Part shown: piece after piece, positions 35,865-47,303 of the stretch
Layout of the letters: every line of letters begins with the position of its first letter
How positions within the stretch are numbered: position 1 is the stretch's first letter
NCBI GenBank assembly: GCA_001600055.1
Contig: BCIV01000017.1
Coordinates: 186,001-250,000 of the forward strand
Reading direction: 5' to 3'
DNA: 64,000 bases
Origin: Filobasidium wieringae
Lineage: Eukaryota > Basidiomycota > Tremellomycetes > Filobasidiales > Filobasidiaceae
Made by a program: the position numbers and the translations under genes
Notes under the pieces: generated by a model
Databases searched by the model: none
What the model saw: only the letters and a program-made list of their open reading frames with translations
What the model was told of the DNA's origin: nothing

Positions 35865-38800
35865 TCACGTTCGTTTCTTCTTGCCCTTTGCGACCACATC
35901 CTTCTTGCCAATCACGTTGTTCTTGTTGGACGCGCCTACACCGCGAACGACGACCTGACCGAAGGCGCCCAACTGCGTCATTGTGGGATCCCACTCGGAT
36001 TCCGGCAAGTCTGGTTCTTCAAGTGAGGCAGGGACCAAAGGTGGAACAAGCGATTGATAGAACGGACGCAGTATTCCAATTTGAAACGCGATCGCACTCG
36101 GCTTGAGAGGGATGAATGGCGGTGGTGGCGGGTATTCCAATGCGACCGGTTCGGGTCTACACGTGATATGGTCAGCAAAGATCGTTTTAGACATGGGCCT
36201 TGAGCACTCACTCTTTCGCCTCGGACTTTGCCTTGAGCTTTCGATCTTTCAGCAGCTTTTTCGGAATTGCTCCGATCCCACTCAAACCAAGGAAATCATC
36301 CATGTCACCCATTCCAGGAATGCCTCCGCTGTAGATTGCAATTCGACTCAACATATGAACTGAAAGGGAGACGTTCCACTGTACCCACAATAGCATGTCA
36401 TCCTCTGCAATATCATCTGCGCCTTCTTCTGGTTCGACCTGGAGACACAATGGGGTCAGCTTGACATGTCGATTCTCTGCACGAGCTTCGAACACACCTG
36501 CTCTTCGAACGCCTGTCGCAGTTTCTTGTGCATATCTTCCAGTTTAGTACCGTATCGAAATACGTCATCCTGAACATAATCGTTCAGGTCTTTCGGTGTC
36601 ATACTTCCGTTGTTGGCCAACACACGTTCGATGATGCTCTATCGAGGGACCCGTTAGGTGTGTGTGTCCTATAAGTAGCACAAAGCGACAACTCACTTCC
36701 GCCGAAACCTTGTCGGGCTGATTCACGCAATCTTTGTACAACCCAACGGTCTTTCCCAGACCCATCAAGTAATCCGTGGCGATCTGGCTGACGAAATCTA
36801 GTGCCATAGAATTGCAGCCTGTCGTATATAATTTCAAAATGTCTGTTCTTCGCGATGCTTGGTACTTCGAAAACACACCTTCGAAACCAGCGTGGCTCAA
36901 CATGACGCCCGTCGCCATTCTCAACTGTCCCGCAGCCATACCCTCATTCAAGACCCCACTGTCTCCACTCCGTTTCCTCCCCCTCTTGAACTCCCTCACT
37001 CGTAGCGTATGATCTCTGAGGTCCTTTTCCGGTTCAATCACTTCGGTGCCACCGGAAGCCAACGAGGAAAGCAATCCAGCGGTCTCCCTCATGTTCTGCA
37101 TCAGAGTGATGTTCCTGCTGATTCTCTTGCTCAAACATCCAGGAGGGCGATCAGGTTTATCTTCCCCTTGCGATAATGGCTTGGACGTCAGAGGCGGACC
37201 CTGAGGAAACTCGATAGGCGGCAATACGGATCCGACGACGCTCGTTTCAGCCCACCAATCTGCTTCTGAAGGGTCTGACGCAGTGACCGTCTCTATAGGG
37301 AACCAGGATGGCACTTCTTTCTTCTGTTTCTTTGGGTCTGGTTCTGCGATCGAGGATCCCTCGGTTATGCGTTTGCGGTTCGCCAAGAGGCTTCGCCCGT
37401 CAGAGAGGATTGCACGAGTCTTCGCTACGGAGATCGTAAGTGGTCGAAATCCCATCTGCAAGAGCGGCTCGTTAGTACCTCATCATCGACCTGATGTACA
37501 TAGACCACGACTAACCATTCCATCTATCCAAAATCAGATCAACCCGCAATTAGCGACACTCCTATGCATAATCTTTTCCTCTATACTCACCAGCATCCGC
37601 CTCCTCATCCATCACATTCCCCTCTTTCGCCTGTGCAGAACCCTTCTTCCCACCCGCCAGATCAACAGCTCCTCCTGCAAGCTCGCTCTTGTCCGATAAA
37701 TGCTTCAGATGATGAGTCGCCAGACTCTTCATGAAGTTCGCATGGGTCCTAACCGGATGAGGCTATATGAATCACCACTACCATGTTCAGTGCTACGTTG
37801 TCATAGAGAAAATACGGCCTGACTCACCTCCGAGTTGTACTTCAAGCAATTATCCCAGATTAAATTCAGGTCTCGAGCAAAGGCCGTCTTGCTCCTATAC
37901 TCTCTCAACTTGATCTTCTTGGACATTGTACTAAAGTCCATCGGTTCCGAGATTACTTTTTTCATGAAGCGAAATGAGATGGTTTCAGTGCCAGTAGGTA
38001 GAAGAGGTAGAGAAACGGAATTCACCCTTCTCGTAGTCAGGTGCCATCTTCTTTGTGACGGGTTTCAAGAAAGGTTCTGCTTCTGTTGGCTATAGGATTG
38101 GTTGAGATATTTTTGAGATCAATCAGACTGAATCATTGAAAGGGATTGAGCCAACAAGAAGGGGAACGTACATAAGCCTTTATAAGATCCTGTAGCAACC
38201 TTTCGCAACCGTTCAAGAATTCTTCCTGAGCCTTTTGGGGAGGGACCTTTTCCTGTGACACGATTTTATCTTCAGTAAATTTATCCGTTGCAAAGGTAGT
38301 TTACGACTTCAAGATTTAACGCACTCGACCAACTTGAACATCTTGAAGCAGCTTCGCAAAGTCATCTTCGCTAATCTTGATCGCTTCTGGACGGGATTGT
38401 ATGGCCGGAAGAAGGTACTGCAATGGCAAAGTACAATCGTGAGTCATAGCTTTGTCATAGTCCAGACTTGAAAACTTACTTTGAGCGACATGACGGGAAT
38501 GAGAAGCAGAGTCGTCCGCCTGGTACTTGCTCAATTGAACGAGATCCCACCGAGGACGTTCGATTTTCCGGTCGTGATTGGAGAGCCTCTGATGCCCAGA
38601 CAACCTTCCGTCTCAGCCAAACCGCGGCTCAAGCAGGAGTATAGGAGTATAGAAATATCTGTAGACGAAGGCCGAGATGGTTCTGAAATTACGAGACGTT
38701 GTGTCCATCTGCCATCTACCTTAGCTTGATCGACGAGCTGCTGCCGGTTGGACTCGTCGCGCTTCGGAAGCACCCAACAGCCAAGCAACAATCGGAATTA

Positions 38801-38903
38801 GAATATCGTTCACTCCTTCTACTTCTTCAAACAGGTCGACGTATTGCCAGTCCTGGATGATGCTCAGCAGACCAAGATTCACTGGATCACGATAGAAGCA
38901 TAA
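35865..38903 (-). CDS. SPT7: SAGA complex subunit Spt7 (bromodomain plus histone fold)
   Basis: Structural subunit of the SAGA coactivator. The first clear exon reads YRDPVNLGLLSIIQDWQYVD. The bromodomain is spliced from PTEAEPFLKPVTKKMAPDYE, through VISEPMDFSTMSKKIKLREY, to LNLIWDNCLKYNSE, with the expected Tyr and acetyl-lysine-reading Asn. After a basic linker (PDPKKQKKEVPSWFPIETV) comes a histone-fold region (AGQLRMATGVMLSHAGFEGV through QIATDYLMGLGKTVGLYKD). Then come acidic VEPEEGADDIAEDDMLL, the Spt7 signature GLSGIGAIPKKLLKDRK, PVALEYPPPPPFIPL, and a basic C-terminus AKGKKKRT. The initiating exon is not resolved: the frame reaches an acceptor at 38903, only about 40 bp from the next gene's ATG. 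Confidence 0.88.
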
Positions 38904-38946
38904 CTATATAGAGAGGACGATAAACACACCAGTGTAGATCGCCACG

Positions 38947-39849
38947 ATGAGTTCCCTAGAAGCCCCAACTTCCCCCAACCTCAGCTCGAAGGAACACAAC
39001 CCAAATCCTCTTTCCATTCGACCTCTCACTACCGAAATTAACATGGGCAATCATCAACATGCGACACCTGCGGCGGATACTCAGACTGTCACTCGAGCGT
39101 TTGGGATGAGAGTCGTAAGGACAGTGCGGAGGGGACAATTACCGTTCCTGTTGGTATTCTTCAGGTGCGTCCTCATCTCTTCCGCGTAACAACGTGTCTA
39201 CACGAGCTTATCGACTTCCTAAACTATACAGCTGCGTGATCATATTCTTTACCGCCTTGTCGGGAATAGGTTACGTAGAACCAGCATCATCCAACATCAC
39301 CCCCATTGGCGAGCTCTCTGAACTCGGATCGCCATTAGGCGGGTGGGCTTCCGGTCCTAAGCTGGAGGAAGAGAGGTTGGCAGAGATGAAGAAGCTCGAG
39401 GACGAGTGGGCTAGGGCGAAACGACCTAAAGATGTGAGTCCCTTGTTCTACCTCCCTCTCCCAAACCCTTGTTTGAAGAGCTATCCAGCTTTCCTTCCGA
39501 GAAGGAACCTTTTCCCCACCTTTTCCTTCCTTCGAGACAATAGAAATCCGCGCATTCTAACTTATTTTACTTCCGTTTGCTTCCCGACCTTCTTATCTTT
39601 CCCTGCCTCCCTGCGCCCAATTGTACCGCTCCACCCCTCTTCCTCTCCTCTTCGCTCCTACCTACCTCTTCTATTCGTCATTGTCTCAACCGCCCATTGG
39701 TCTCGGCGAAATAGGGAGCTTGGATGAAGTCGCAACGTGATCAAAGAGAAATCCGACGAAAACCCCTGGCAGATTCTAGGTTCCAACGGGCTAAGCAACA
39801 GGAGGATATCGGTGGACAGGCAGAGGAAGTGGAGCAGGCTGAGCAATGA
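38947..39849 (+). CDS. Small single-pass membrane protein of unknown function
   Basis: Three exons. The N-terminal part starts MSSLEAPTSPNLSSKEHNPN, with a second candidate start MGNHQHATPAADTQ at 39043. A basic stretch RVVRTVRRGQ precedes one helix LPFLLVFFSCVIIFFTALSG, interrupted by an intron. The rest is hydrophilic: ELSELGSPLGGWASGPKLEE, a charged coil ERLAEMKKLEDEWARAKRPK, then across a 281-nt intron WMKSQRDQREIRRKPLADSR and an acidic Gln/Glu-rich end. Size and layout resemble small organelle membrane assembly factors, but I recognise no family. Confidence 0.65.
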
Positions 39850-41338
39850 GCGGTCGGAAACATTCCTGAAGTCGTTCCGCATCATATCGGAGGATCAGCT
39901 GGCCAAGGAAGAAGACCCCTGCCTTCCTGATACGCCATTTCACTTCATCTCAGGATCGTATCCGGTTTCAACTCGACCACCGCTTCGAGCCATCGTAGGG
40001 TGTTATCGTTACGCACCAAGTTATTTCGGGTACAGGATAGACAGGTCGTCGTGGTGATCGAAGCCACAGAGAGGGGGAAAGGGAAGATTGTATTCGTACT
40101 GTATATGGTTTTCTTGGTTTTACACAATGCATTTTCTTTTTGTTCGTAGTTAACCAGTACCTAAGCTGAGCGGGGTTCAGATGCCGGCCTTTCCTTCGAT
40201 ATTGCCGACGCAACGAACGCCCCGATGTAAGCCTCGGGCATGTCAGCGCGGACGTCCTAAGTCTCTTCCGATGCGAATGTATCGTTGGTCATCAACGTAG
40301 CGAACATTTCGTATTTTGTCTCCCTTCCCCTTCCCCTTGTCTCCCTGGAGTTAGGCATACAGGGATGGACATGAAAGGTGGAGATTGTTTCACATGATGG
40401 AAGATTGGGAGCGCCCAAGGCCAAGGTGTTGCAGACATTCCAAAGAGGTCAGCGCTTGGCATGTTCACCAGGCTTATAACAAACGGCTCTCCACAGCATT
40501 TTTGAAGTTGCAGGCAGATGCTGCTGAGACTAGCTGACATCCGTCCCATCAATGCATGTTTAATGCATCTATACACTATTGTTTGCCGCATAGTGTATGA
40601 TGCATGTATGATAGTATGTGCGACTGACCCACATGACCCAAGAGTCCGATTGCAGAGTATAATACGCCTTACATCTTAAGTGCATGGAACATCAGCAGAG
40701 CAACCGTCTCGAGAATAGACATTGCTTACCTCAAGACTATTCGAGATCAAACGAGAGTACCTTTCAGTCAGGACATCATACATATACGTATGGATAACCC
40801 TATCCCTAACTTCTCACACCGCTTGGGGCAAGAAAACTCGCTCTTCGACGCTCACATTGGCCTAGTCTTCAGGATTGGCTCCTTAATTTGTCAAAGCGTG
40901 TTATGTCTTGTGGGTTGTCAATTGTAAACGGACAGCTTCACGCAGGTCTGGTATGTTTTCCCTTGCGATTCCGGTTGCCGCGGTTGCTATGCAGAAGGGC
41001 ACTCGGTTTGTGCGAGCAGGCTATTGGGCTGCGATGGATCATGGTAGAGCTAGCTGGACAAGGCTCGATGGAGACCTCAATCCGAAACGCACACGAAGAT
41101 CCGTCTGAGACCGAGTCTAGGCGGAATCAAATCCCCCATTCATCAGGCTCTCGAGCACGAGACTGTATCTCTCCAATATCTACGATCTGTACTCGATCAT
41201 TGATCCGTGGTCGAAAACAATTCCAATCTGAACTATATTCTGCTACATCGTTTGTACCTTTTACTTTCTGTCACTATACAGCATGTTCAAATAATCTTCC
41301 ATCCTTCACGCCCTCGCGAGACGCGACCGAGAGCCCAT
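39850..41338. other. Long convergent intergenic stretch
   Basis: Nearly 1.5 kb between two gene ends. One plus-strand frame (40888-41358, 156 codons) has a Cys/Arg/Ser-rich translation with no domain and overlaps the dehydrogenase 3' end. An AT-rich hairpin lies at 40563-40605. An RNA gene or small spliced gene cannot be excluded. Confidence 0.4.
40563..40605. repeat. Imperfect 16-bp inverted repeat (hairpin)
   Basis: The arm ATGCATC-t-ATACACTAT pairs with ATAGTGTAT-GATGCAT around a 10-nt loop; one T (40570) is unpaired. ATGCAT motifs recur just outside the arms. Confidence 0.8.
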
Positions 41339-43345
41339 CTACAAGACTTCGGTGGTAAGATCCTTCAAGCTGCTGAGCTGAGGGAAACCGGGAGCAGGTG
41401 GGTTCGAGTGGCGGGTCTGGACGAATACTTTCATCAAACCAGCCTGACGCTTGTCAAAGGCAGCGTAAAGCTGGTCGAATTCAGAGACGTCAATCCTGTG
41501 AGAGACCAAGAACTTGGTGTCCAATCGGCCGTCCTGGAGCATCTCCATGAGTTCGTCTCGGTAGAGGTGAACGGGGGCCTGTCCGTTTCCGATAAACCTG
41601 ATACCCTTCTCCATCAAAGCTCCAATGTTGAAGTGGTTGGTGTATCCAGCGTAGGCGGAAATGGTTCCACATCGACCCATCTTCCTACAAGACATGATCA
41701 TCTCGTTGGCAGTCTCAGAGACATCGGTCTCGAGCATCAAAGCCTTCTCGACCTATCGAAAGGAAGCAGCAATGTTCTGAGTGACCCAGATCAAGGATGG
41801 TATTGTCACGACAAGCCTACCTTGTGCAAGAGAGTCTTAGGCTCGTGGAAAGTACCGGCGTCGATACAACTAAAACAGAAAGGTTATGAGTTCATGTTCC
41901 GCAAGAGAAAGCAAATATACGTACACATCCACACCGTCAGGGTACCACTCGGCAATCTTTGCGGGAATGTTGGAAACTTGGTTAAAGTCGATCGTCTTGA
42001 CCTTGGAAGGATCGGCATCCACAGCCATCTTCAACCTTGCGGGGATGGTGTCGATGGCCACGACCTCCTTGGCTCCCTTCATGAAAGCAAAGCGGATCGC
42101 TAGCTGCCCTACTGGCCCACAACCCCAAACAGCTACGACGTCTCCTTCCTTGACACCAGTGTCGACGACCGAGTGATACGAGGTGGGCAAGATGTCGGAA
42201 AGCCAAAGAGCTTGCTCATCGGGGACCTCATCTGGGATCTTCTGACAGTTGACGTCACCAATAGGAACCTTGACCCATTCGGCCTGACCACCGGGGTATC
42301 CTCCTATGAACGCCAGAGAAGGACCGTTAAGGGAACACGTAAATTGACAAGTCGATAAACGTTTGGATACGTACCAGTAAAGTGCGAGTATCCGAAGAAA
42401 CCAGCATCAGCCTGGTTACTCTTGGTGGTTCCACCGTACCTGATGACAATGATAAAAGGTGTAAGCTCCAGATCGGTGCGAGAGACAATGAAGTCAAGAC
42501 AACAAGAGTAACCACACTCACATTTGTCTCATCAAAGTGCTGTTGTTCGTCCTGTTGCACATGGACGACAGCTTGGCCTTACAGAAGCGACATTCTCCAC
42601 AAGCGATCTGGAAGGAAGTGACGACTCTGTCGCCGACCTTGAGGTTCTTGACGGCGGGACCGACACGGTCAACGACACCACAGAACTCATGCCCGAGAAG
42701 GTCCCCTATCATTCATCGTTGAACGGTCCAGGAACGGGTGGAAGACAGAGGAGAAGGAAGAAGCGGGGAGAGGGACGGAGCAAAAAAAAAAGGGATAGAC
42801 AATAAGGCGAATACAGTTAAGTTAACGTCATTCGACCAGGACTTCTCTGCTCTCATTGCATACCTTTTTGCAGGGCTAAGATCTCACCGTGATAGAGGTG
42901 CAAGTCGGATCCACAAATGGTAGTTCCAGTAACTTTAAGAACCACATCGGTGTCTCTGTGAGGAGTTATTGGACGCGTCAATTTATGCTTGTCCCGTGTA
43001 TGATTCTCAGGGTACTTACTGGGTGATGTCAGGGATATCGGCGTCAACAACCTTGACGTTGTTGGCACCCTGCCAGGTGAGAGCCTTCATTCCCTTTTCG
43101 CCGCCCTCTCGAACCTGTTCGGCGACGAACATCAGCCCGTTTGTAATCGCGCAAAACTTCTTGTCTTGACTAACCTTGTACTTGTTCTCGACGATGACAT
43201 TGTCAGCGGGACCAGTGTAGGCCTGGAAACTGCGCGGTGGAAAGGAGGGGCGGATGGGAAAAGTCAACGGGGGGTCAGATGTCAGTGACCCATCTGGTCG
43301 ACTCCCCATATCGTTTCGCACTTACGCATTAGCTACGGCTTGCAT
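41339..43345 (-). CDS. Zinc-type dehydrogenase related to glutathione-independent formaldehyde dehydrogenase
   Basis: Medium-chain dehydrogenase with NAD-binding core. The short first exon MQAVANA is followed by FQAYTGPADNVIVENKYKVS and KGMKALTWQGANNVKVVDAD. Zinc ligands appear in ICGSDLHLYHGE and GHEFCGVVDRVG, and the structural-zinc lobe is CGECRFCKAKLSSMCNRTN. Later come FTGGYPGGQAEWVKVPIGD, ILPTSYHSVVDTGV, the nucleotide fold VWGCGPVGQLAIRFAFMKGA and VVAIDTIPARLKM. The C-terminus includes GTISAYAGYTNHFNIGALME and LMKVFVQTRHSNPPAPGFPQ. The pattern matches FdhA-like enzymes better than SFA1. Actual substrate (formaldehyde or another aldehyde/alcohol) is inference. About six introns. Confidence 0.9.
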
Positions 43346-44377
43346 ATTGATTGATTGTTTTGTGTTTAATTGAGCAGGTAAGTGTACTAAGTGTGTTGCA
43401 GTGAGAGTAGCATTCGAGTGGCTGAAAGGGAGTAGAAGAGGGGTTTGGTATATAACATTCCTGAGTAATCCCAATATTCGATCCACTCCTGTGACGTAAC
43501 CGACACTTCGGCTGACTTGAGCCACGTGGGTGGGATCAAAACTGACGTCAGCTTAGAAATGAATATTCAAAAATATGTTGAAACATTCGCGCTTCTCCGT
43601 CGTTTCACATCGCATCGGCAAATTCATGTAACCGGACAAGCCTTCGCTCATCGAACGCATTTTGATGGACAGAAGGATGCCAGTGAAACAAAGTGCCGTA
43701 CCATGTTCTCGAAGTGATGACCTCGCTTTGTAAAATATCGAGAGCCAACATCGCGCGATCGCGCCCGTTGGAATCGGCAGCATCAGCAGTAGTAGATACA
43801 TCCCTGAGCGATGAGTATCTCGAATAGCCGGAATGTTGTGAAAGCCGCGAAAGGCATCAATCGATAGCTTGATAGACGTGCTTCTAGAGCTTCTAGAAAG
43901 GGTCTCTCATCGAGAGGTGCCATGACGGGTTTTCGCCTGACACTTCGCGAATCTGGAGTTGTCAAGATCGAGCGTCCTCTTGACGAGCGATGATAGCGAC
44001 ATCGAACTGAAGATGCACTATCAGCCACCGCTTCTTTCTCAGCAGCTAGTACCTTCTGGATCAAAAAGTCCGCCTGGTGGGAAAGCTTTCGTATTAACAG
44101 TACAGGATGATGAGATGGCCTCTCTAGCGATCGCGTAACGAGGAGCGTCAACGCTCAAACGGGTTGATATGTGTAATCCAGATTTATGAGCGGCTGTGTT
44201 CAAGCCACTACTGCCGTATATCTATCTACTCAGGGACAGTATGACAGGTCATTAGCATGCATAAGTATGCGTAGAATACTAATTATCACAAAGCGGATGA
44301 TCTGGGTATATCGAATTGCACAAATACAGTAACGATGTACAGGCTAGGCTGTCATTATCGTGTCCACCATTGCGGCA
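43346..44377. other. Intergenic stretch, promoter of the FdhA-like gene
   Basis: About 1 kb. A minus-strand frame (43783-44151) contains a fairly natural charged stretch (ADFLIQKVLAAEKEAVADSA), but no homology, start context or splice model convinced me. Otherwise only the ATF/CRE cluster is notable. Confidence 0.4.
43492..43550. promoter_or_regulatory. Cluster of ATF/CRE and E-box cores upstream of the FdhA-like gene
   Basis: TGACGTAA (43492-43499), CACGTG (43523-43528) and TGACGTCA (43543-43550) lie within 60 bp, about 150-205 bp upstream of the start codon. These are known core sites for bZIP and bHLH factors; function here is inferred. Confidence 0.5.
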
Positions 44378-46787
44378 TTACATGTTCAACAATGCCACAT
44401 CCATGGCTCGCTCTTGCGCATCAACCAATTCTTGTCTCGCTTGACGTCTTTCAACCAGCATATCCAGCTCTCTCCTGCACTCTTCTATCAATCCAGTAAA
44501 GGCGGAAATTACGGCAGCGTGGTCGGCCTTTCTTTGGACTTCTTCCGAATCTTTCTGCCTTTTCACTTCTGCTGTAATTTCTATCGCTTCGAGCCGTTTT
44601 TCCAGTAGCCTGATCCTTTCTTGCATCTTGGTCTCTCTGGTTGTTAGTGCTTTTCCAAACACATCACCGTCCTGGCCCAATCGGCTGCTTCTACTTGTTG
44701 TTTTCCTAACTCTTGAAGAGGGCGGCGAACTGCAATCCAGCTTGAGATTTGAAATCTTCCCTGTCAATGGACTATCGCCATCTCCGCCAGCTTCACTTTT
44801 ACCCAATCCTCCAAGCCATGTCCTCCGGCTTTGTTCTAATCGGAAATCAATATCGCTGTTATTTGATAGCTTGCGAGATCTCGATTCGCTGGTTTGCGGG
44901 CTTCCTCTAAGTCGAGTGATGGGATTGCGTTGGGACGGTGTCAAGTCTGATTTGACAGGTTTGATAGGGGAGAAAGTTGCGGTGGAAGCGGTCGAAGGTG
45001 GCGTGATGAGCGACGCGGGTTCTCCTTGCTCTATCCTGAGAGTCCTACGTGTAAGAGCTGACGCTTCCCGTGTTCCGGCCGATGTTGTTTGCCTACTGGC
45101 GGAGTGCGCCGAGGTTATGGTCGAAGACCCGCTGCTTGGAACCGGCTTCGCGCGTACAACTGGTTTGTCCTGGCTCACAGTGGGACTTCTCAACGTGCTA
45201 GCTAGAGGAATACCTTTTCTGGGCGAGTCCAATCTAGACGGAGCTGCAGCCTTGACTAGGCGTTGCGTGCCTCGCGCGGCAACCGTTGATATACGGATGG
45301 TACTGCTGGGGGTCTCTATGTTTTTGGCCACTGGTCTGGCAGGTGTGCCGATGCGCTTCGGCACTCCTCCAATGGGTTTCGAAGGAGTAGCTCCGTTCAG
45401 CCCAGACGTGCTGGGGTGCAATGATAACGTACGGTCCTCGGCTTTCGCTTCCTCGACTTTCTGACCGCCGCTCAACCTGTCTAGAGCGCTCTGTCGATTC
45501 TGCTCCACCTCCTTACTTGTTTCTGCTAGTAGTATTTCTTGACTTTGTGATTCGATACTGGTTAGTCCAATGTCTGGCGCCATCAAAGGCATCATCGAGC
45601 GCCTTTTGTTGGCAGTACTGAGGCCAACGCTCTGATTCAGCGGGACTCCCTCCTTGACACTTGCTCCCATATCGCTCGGCTGTTCCTCTCCTTGAACTTT
45701 CGGTAATTTCGCCGATGCACGAGTAGTACGGCTTGAAGAAGTAGGGATCTGCACGCTCGCAGCCCTTGTTCTGCTAAGAGCCGATCCTCTGTCCCGTAGA
45801 ACACTTGCAGCAGGTTTCGCGGCAGTATCGAGTACTACTGCCTCTCCTGATACACTTTGCCTTTTGCTTGTAATCTCAGCTCGTCTTGATTGTTGAGATG
45901 CTACCGGTTTCGAGATAGGTTTAGTTTCTACCGGTTTGACAGTACGGGGTCGCAATGTCATCCCTGTAGGTACCCTTGAGCTGAGTCCGGCCGACTCTCC
46001 AGGTGTGCTCTCCACTGTACTCGAGACGTTTTGCTGAGGTTTTCTGATCGAAAGCCCAGCGAATGCAGAGACAGATCTTTGATGTCGCGTTACAGGTTTC
46101 GCAACGGAAGTCCCGGCTGGTAAAGGGATCGTGCTACCGGCTCCTCGATTATCCCAAATAGCTGACTTTCTCTTCGGAAGTCCTTCCTCCCTCTCCAACT
46201 TGACCGCATGATCGCTCACCAATCCTGCAAGTCCCAAAGAACTTACTGGGCGCCCGATAGCCCCAGCCCCTTTTGGCCGTACGGAGGGGATTCTAGACCC
46301 CCATGCAGTTGGAAGAGCTGAGCGTTTCGAACGGATATCGTCCCGTATCGAGTTGGAGTCGCTCGAATCGTCTAAAGGCACGGTTTCGAACGCAATCCGG
46401 GCTGTGAAACTTCGATAGGTTCCTGGAGTCATAGGTAGTTGAGATGCCCCATCGGAATTTCCTATGGGCTGATCGAGTTTGCGATTAGCTGAAGACGGTT
46501 CACCAGGTCTGATCAGATGTACCTTGCAGACCATCAGCGTGCGTTGCCATGTCACAGAAATCAACGGCTTACTGATTTGGCTGAATCATCACAAATTCTT
46601 CATCGCCGCCACCTGCCATATTGCTTCCAGTCACTTCAGCGTGACTATCCGTCCTTCCAATTTTGTGTCCTTTCTTGGATCGCTCCTTTCCTTGCCCAAG
46701 AGCCATGGAGCTGTTCTTTCTGCTCATACTATTCAAGCCAAGATTCGCAAACATCCCCGTTTTCTTTGGTTTCGCAGTCGAGGCCAT
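44378..46787 (-). CDS. Ser/Arg/Pro-rich low-complexity protein with C-terminal coiled coil
   Basis: Two exons. Exon 1 starts MASTAKPKKTGMFANLGLNS and ends at a CA|GTAAGC donor. It joins PGEPSSANRKLDQPIGNSDG. The long second exon is basic and disordered, with many SP, TP, RS and KP motifs, and short phospho-site-like segments such as TRHQRSVSAFAGLS. The last 85 residues form a clear heptad coil, from RIRLLEKRLEAIEITAEVK to ELDMLVERRQARQELVDAQE, and the protein ends AMDVALLNM. The layout (basic disordered body plus C-terminal coil) resembles spindle or microtubule-associated proteins, but I cannot assign a family. Length is about 750 residues. Confidence 0.8.
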
Positions 46788-47303
46788 GACGATCGCAGTT
46801 AAGGTTTATTTCGTTTGCAAGAGAGGAAGGATGTTTAGGTATCTGTGATCAAGGTGGATGTATTCCGGGTAGGCAGTTCGTCTGAAGGCCGACGGCTTCG
46901 TTTTCAAGATGAGGATTGCGTTCAGTGGTACCCCTTGAGTTCTATACGACTCCGACAAGATATGTCCGGTCCCAGCGTTCAGTCTGTACAGATGGACAGC
47001 TGTGATGCTTGAAAATCGAGGTCGATCAAAACCTAGCGAGATCATCAACAAACAAAGACAACCCACTTTGTAAACAATACGAGAGAGTAACGTGATTTAC
47101 GGGCAGTTCAGGAGGATATATGGCATACTGGTACTACTTGCTACATCAACACAAGCAGATACAACATACACATCTTCCATTCCTCTCTCTCTGTTCGCAC
47201 AGGTAAGGTAATCAACCAGTGACCGACCGTTCCCCGAGAATATCGTTTATTCTGCTTATTTCCCTTTCGTTCTTCTCCTTTCCTATCGTTCCCTCAGAGG
47301 CGC
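46788..47303. other. Intergenic stretch
   Basis: About 500 bp with the promoter of the coiled-coil gene and the 3' UTR of the expansin-like gene. No repeat or RNA gene seen. Confidence 0.4.

Noticed and set aside
40888..41358. Plus-strand 156-codon frame
   Set aside because: Overlaps the end of the dehydrogenase gene and has no recognisable pattern.
41207..42103. Plus-strand frame of 298 codons opposite the FdhA-like gene
   Set aside because: Antisense shadow of a well-supported dehydrogenase.
43783..44151. Minus-strand 122-codon frame with a charged stretch
   Set aside because: Some natural-looking sequence but no splice model, start context or family; too weak to list as a gene.
44628..45464. 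Plus-strand frame of 278 codons opposite the coiled-coil gene
   Set aside because: Antisense shadow in a low-complexity sense exon.
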